A stretch of DNA of 64,000 nt from Mugil cephalus (lineage: Eukaryota; Chordata; Actinopteri; Mugiliformes; Mugilidae). The translations under genes and the position numbers were made by a program. The stretch is from positions 15,090,197-15,154,196 of the forward strand of contig NC_061774.1 in the NCBI RefSeq assembly GCF_022458985.1. The letters run 5' to 3'. Shown here piece after piece: positions 53,247-64,000 of the stretch (position 1 is its first letter; each line of letters begins with the position of its first letter). The notes under the pieces were generated by a model, which was not told where the DNA came from, ran no database searches, and saw nothing but the letters and a program-made list of their open reading frames with translations.

Positions 53247-54932
53247 TTTATTCAAGGCACACAATGTTCAGAAGAACTATAGCAGATGGCAAACATGGAT
53301 TTGCTTAATTTGACCGCACACTTCACAGACTCTTTACAGAGCATTGCACCAAAAAAAATAACAGATTGGCATTAATCGCACTCAGCAAGCTGTGACCGCT
53401 ACAGAGTATAGTGCATTGGCGGAAAGAGGCAGGACAAACTGATGGCGGGTTTTTTTTTACTATCAAAGACTGATAATGATTTAAAAAAAAAAAAAAAAAA
53501 ACTAGACTAAAGTCACTTCTATTGATTGAACAAGAATAATTAAAGAAACAACAGTCGATCTACGATTGCAAAATATAACTGGCGTGATCCCAGTTTGACT
53601 TAAATTGTACAATGTGATTTTATAATAAGTACTAGTTCTATAGTAAGTGTCAGTGTTTGCATCTCAGTAACGCGTTTGGTGGAACTGCTGCACACACACA
53701 GCTGGGTTCAGGCTGCTGCTGTTTCCCGCTCCCCTTGGTTTACAGACGTGTCTTTGATCAAGTGCAACAAGGTGAATCTTAGGAACAGTTACACCACCTC
53801 ATCTACTGTAACAACAAGCAGGGCACAAATACATTTAGAGCTCAGCCTTTTCAAACGCAAAAGCTGATTTCAAACGATAGATGCAGTGATCCAAGCACAA
53901 TGTAACAACTTCTACTTAAATATAACATGCAATAATGTTCACATTTGTAGACAAACATCTTCTATCATTGACCGGAGATGCAGTTGAAGCTGAAAAAAAA
54001 AAAAAAACTAAAAGAACCAGATCACAGTCGACCTTAAGCAGAACTCTGCTTTCGAATCGTTGACCTTCGCTCAGCTCACATTTTATGCACGTTAAGTCCA
54101 AGGTAACTTTCTGCACGCGGCTCTCTTTGGAATGTGGTGGACTGCCGAGTCGGCATTTCAGCTGGCACTTGGGTAAAACCGACATTTACGACTCACTTCA
54201 TACGATTTGTTTCTTTTTTTTTGTCAGTTTGCAGCTCGTTATAAGGCTTCTCACGATACGATTACAAATTACCGCATATGTATTTGATCAGTAATTACAC
54301 ATTTCGGGAAGTGAGGCTGGAAAAAATTAAAGATGGCATTTGGATTTCATTTGAACTTCATTTTTCACAGAGGATATAATGGAAAAAAAATATATATATA
54401 TATAAATAATGATAATATAAATAGTGTGGAATTCTAAAACAGCACGATTTTTTCCATCCGAGGAAAATGAGTTTCAAACATAACTGTAGTGTCCACTCTT
54501 AAATGTCTTTGGATAAATGTTGTAGATTGTTAGTGTCCAACGTGGCAGAGGTGGTCGTCACTCTGCTTCCTGGATGTGGACGTTGCTTCGAGGCTCTGAA
54601 GAAGTTTAATGTCTCTGGAGAGTCAGAGAGTGTAGGCAGATCAAAGCGTCTAAGGATTTGTCAGAGCACACCTGAGGGCAACCACAATAAAAGACAGCCT
54701 GCAGCTTTAGGAGAAGGAGTCAACCCAGCGTGCTCTGTAGTGCATATGATCAGCTGGTTGAGTTAAAAGGAAACATGGGGCATACGAGCTTCCTTCAAAT
54801 AAGCAGTGCTGCCCCGAGGGCACCTTCAGTGGATGGATGGGCCATTATTTAATGTTACCCTTTCAGCTTAGCACAGTCCAGCCTTCTACCAACTGCAATC
54901 ATCTGTGCCGACCACACGAGCAGCACACGTGT
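53247..54932 (-). other. atp7a: atp7a 3' UTR
   Basis: A minus-strand AATAAA (plus TTTATT at 53247-53252) lies about 1.7 kb after the stop at 54933-54935. Short A/T tracts occur near 53480 and 53994. No other feature is recognised. Confidence 0.5.

Positions 54933-64000
<9,068 letters not shown>

Overview
The window looks like a teleost fish chromosome segment. The genes are vertebrate, with short introns, CpG-rich promoters, fish-type Tc1, hAT and L1 relics, and pentanucleotide and GATA microsatellites. It is gene-dense and I see no bacterial, plasmid or phage features. I recognised no retrovirus-like or other capsid-bearing element.

Layout from left to right: ccnjl (cyclin J-like, minus, 5' exons only); an old L1-clade LINE fragment; c1qtnf2 (secreted C1q/TNF-related protein, minus); slu7 (pre-mRNA splicing factor, minus, 14 coding exons); nsd1 (H3K36 methyltransferase, minus, 22 coding exons, about 12.4 kb); c5orf24 (AT-hook-like GRP-repeat protein, minus); atp5po (mitochondrial ATP synthase OSCP, minus); ppp2ca (PP2A catalytic subunit, plus); sfxn1 (mitochondrial serine carrier, plus); atp7a (copper-transporting P-type ATPase, minus, running off the right edge).

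I built the exon models by hand from splice signals, reading phase and recalled protein families. slu7, nsd1, c1qtnf2, c5orf24, atp5po, ppp2ca and sfxn1 each close as complete open reading frames of 571, 2141, 296, 222, 209, 309 and 322 residues. The genes do not form an operon. In human, ccnjl, c1qtnf2 and slu7 are close neighbours on 5q33; nsd1 and sfxn1 lie on 5q35; ppp2ca and c5orf24 lie on 5q31. Most of the window is therefore an ancestral 5q block, joined to atp5po (human 21q) and atp7a (human Xq).

The most interesting points are fine-scale. Two introns look GC-AG, one of them inside the splicing-factor gene slu7. The SET-domain part of nsd1 has a run of weak donors and a 96-base intron that stays open in frame. 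Neighbouring nsd1 and c5orf24 both have a short upstream ORF whose stop overlaps the main start as ATGA. nsd1 has an acidic tail with a 14-Asp run. c5orf24 carries a triplicated KKLDF insert. atp7a has a (GU)n tract at a splice acceptor and lacks the DTAL PDZ ligand.
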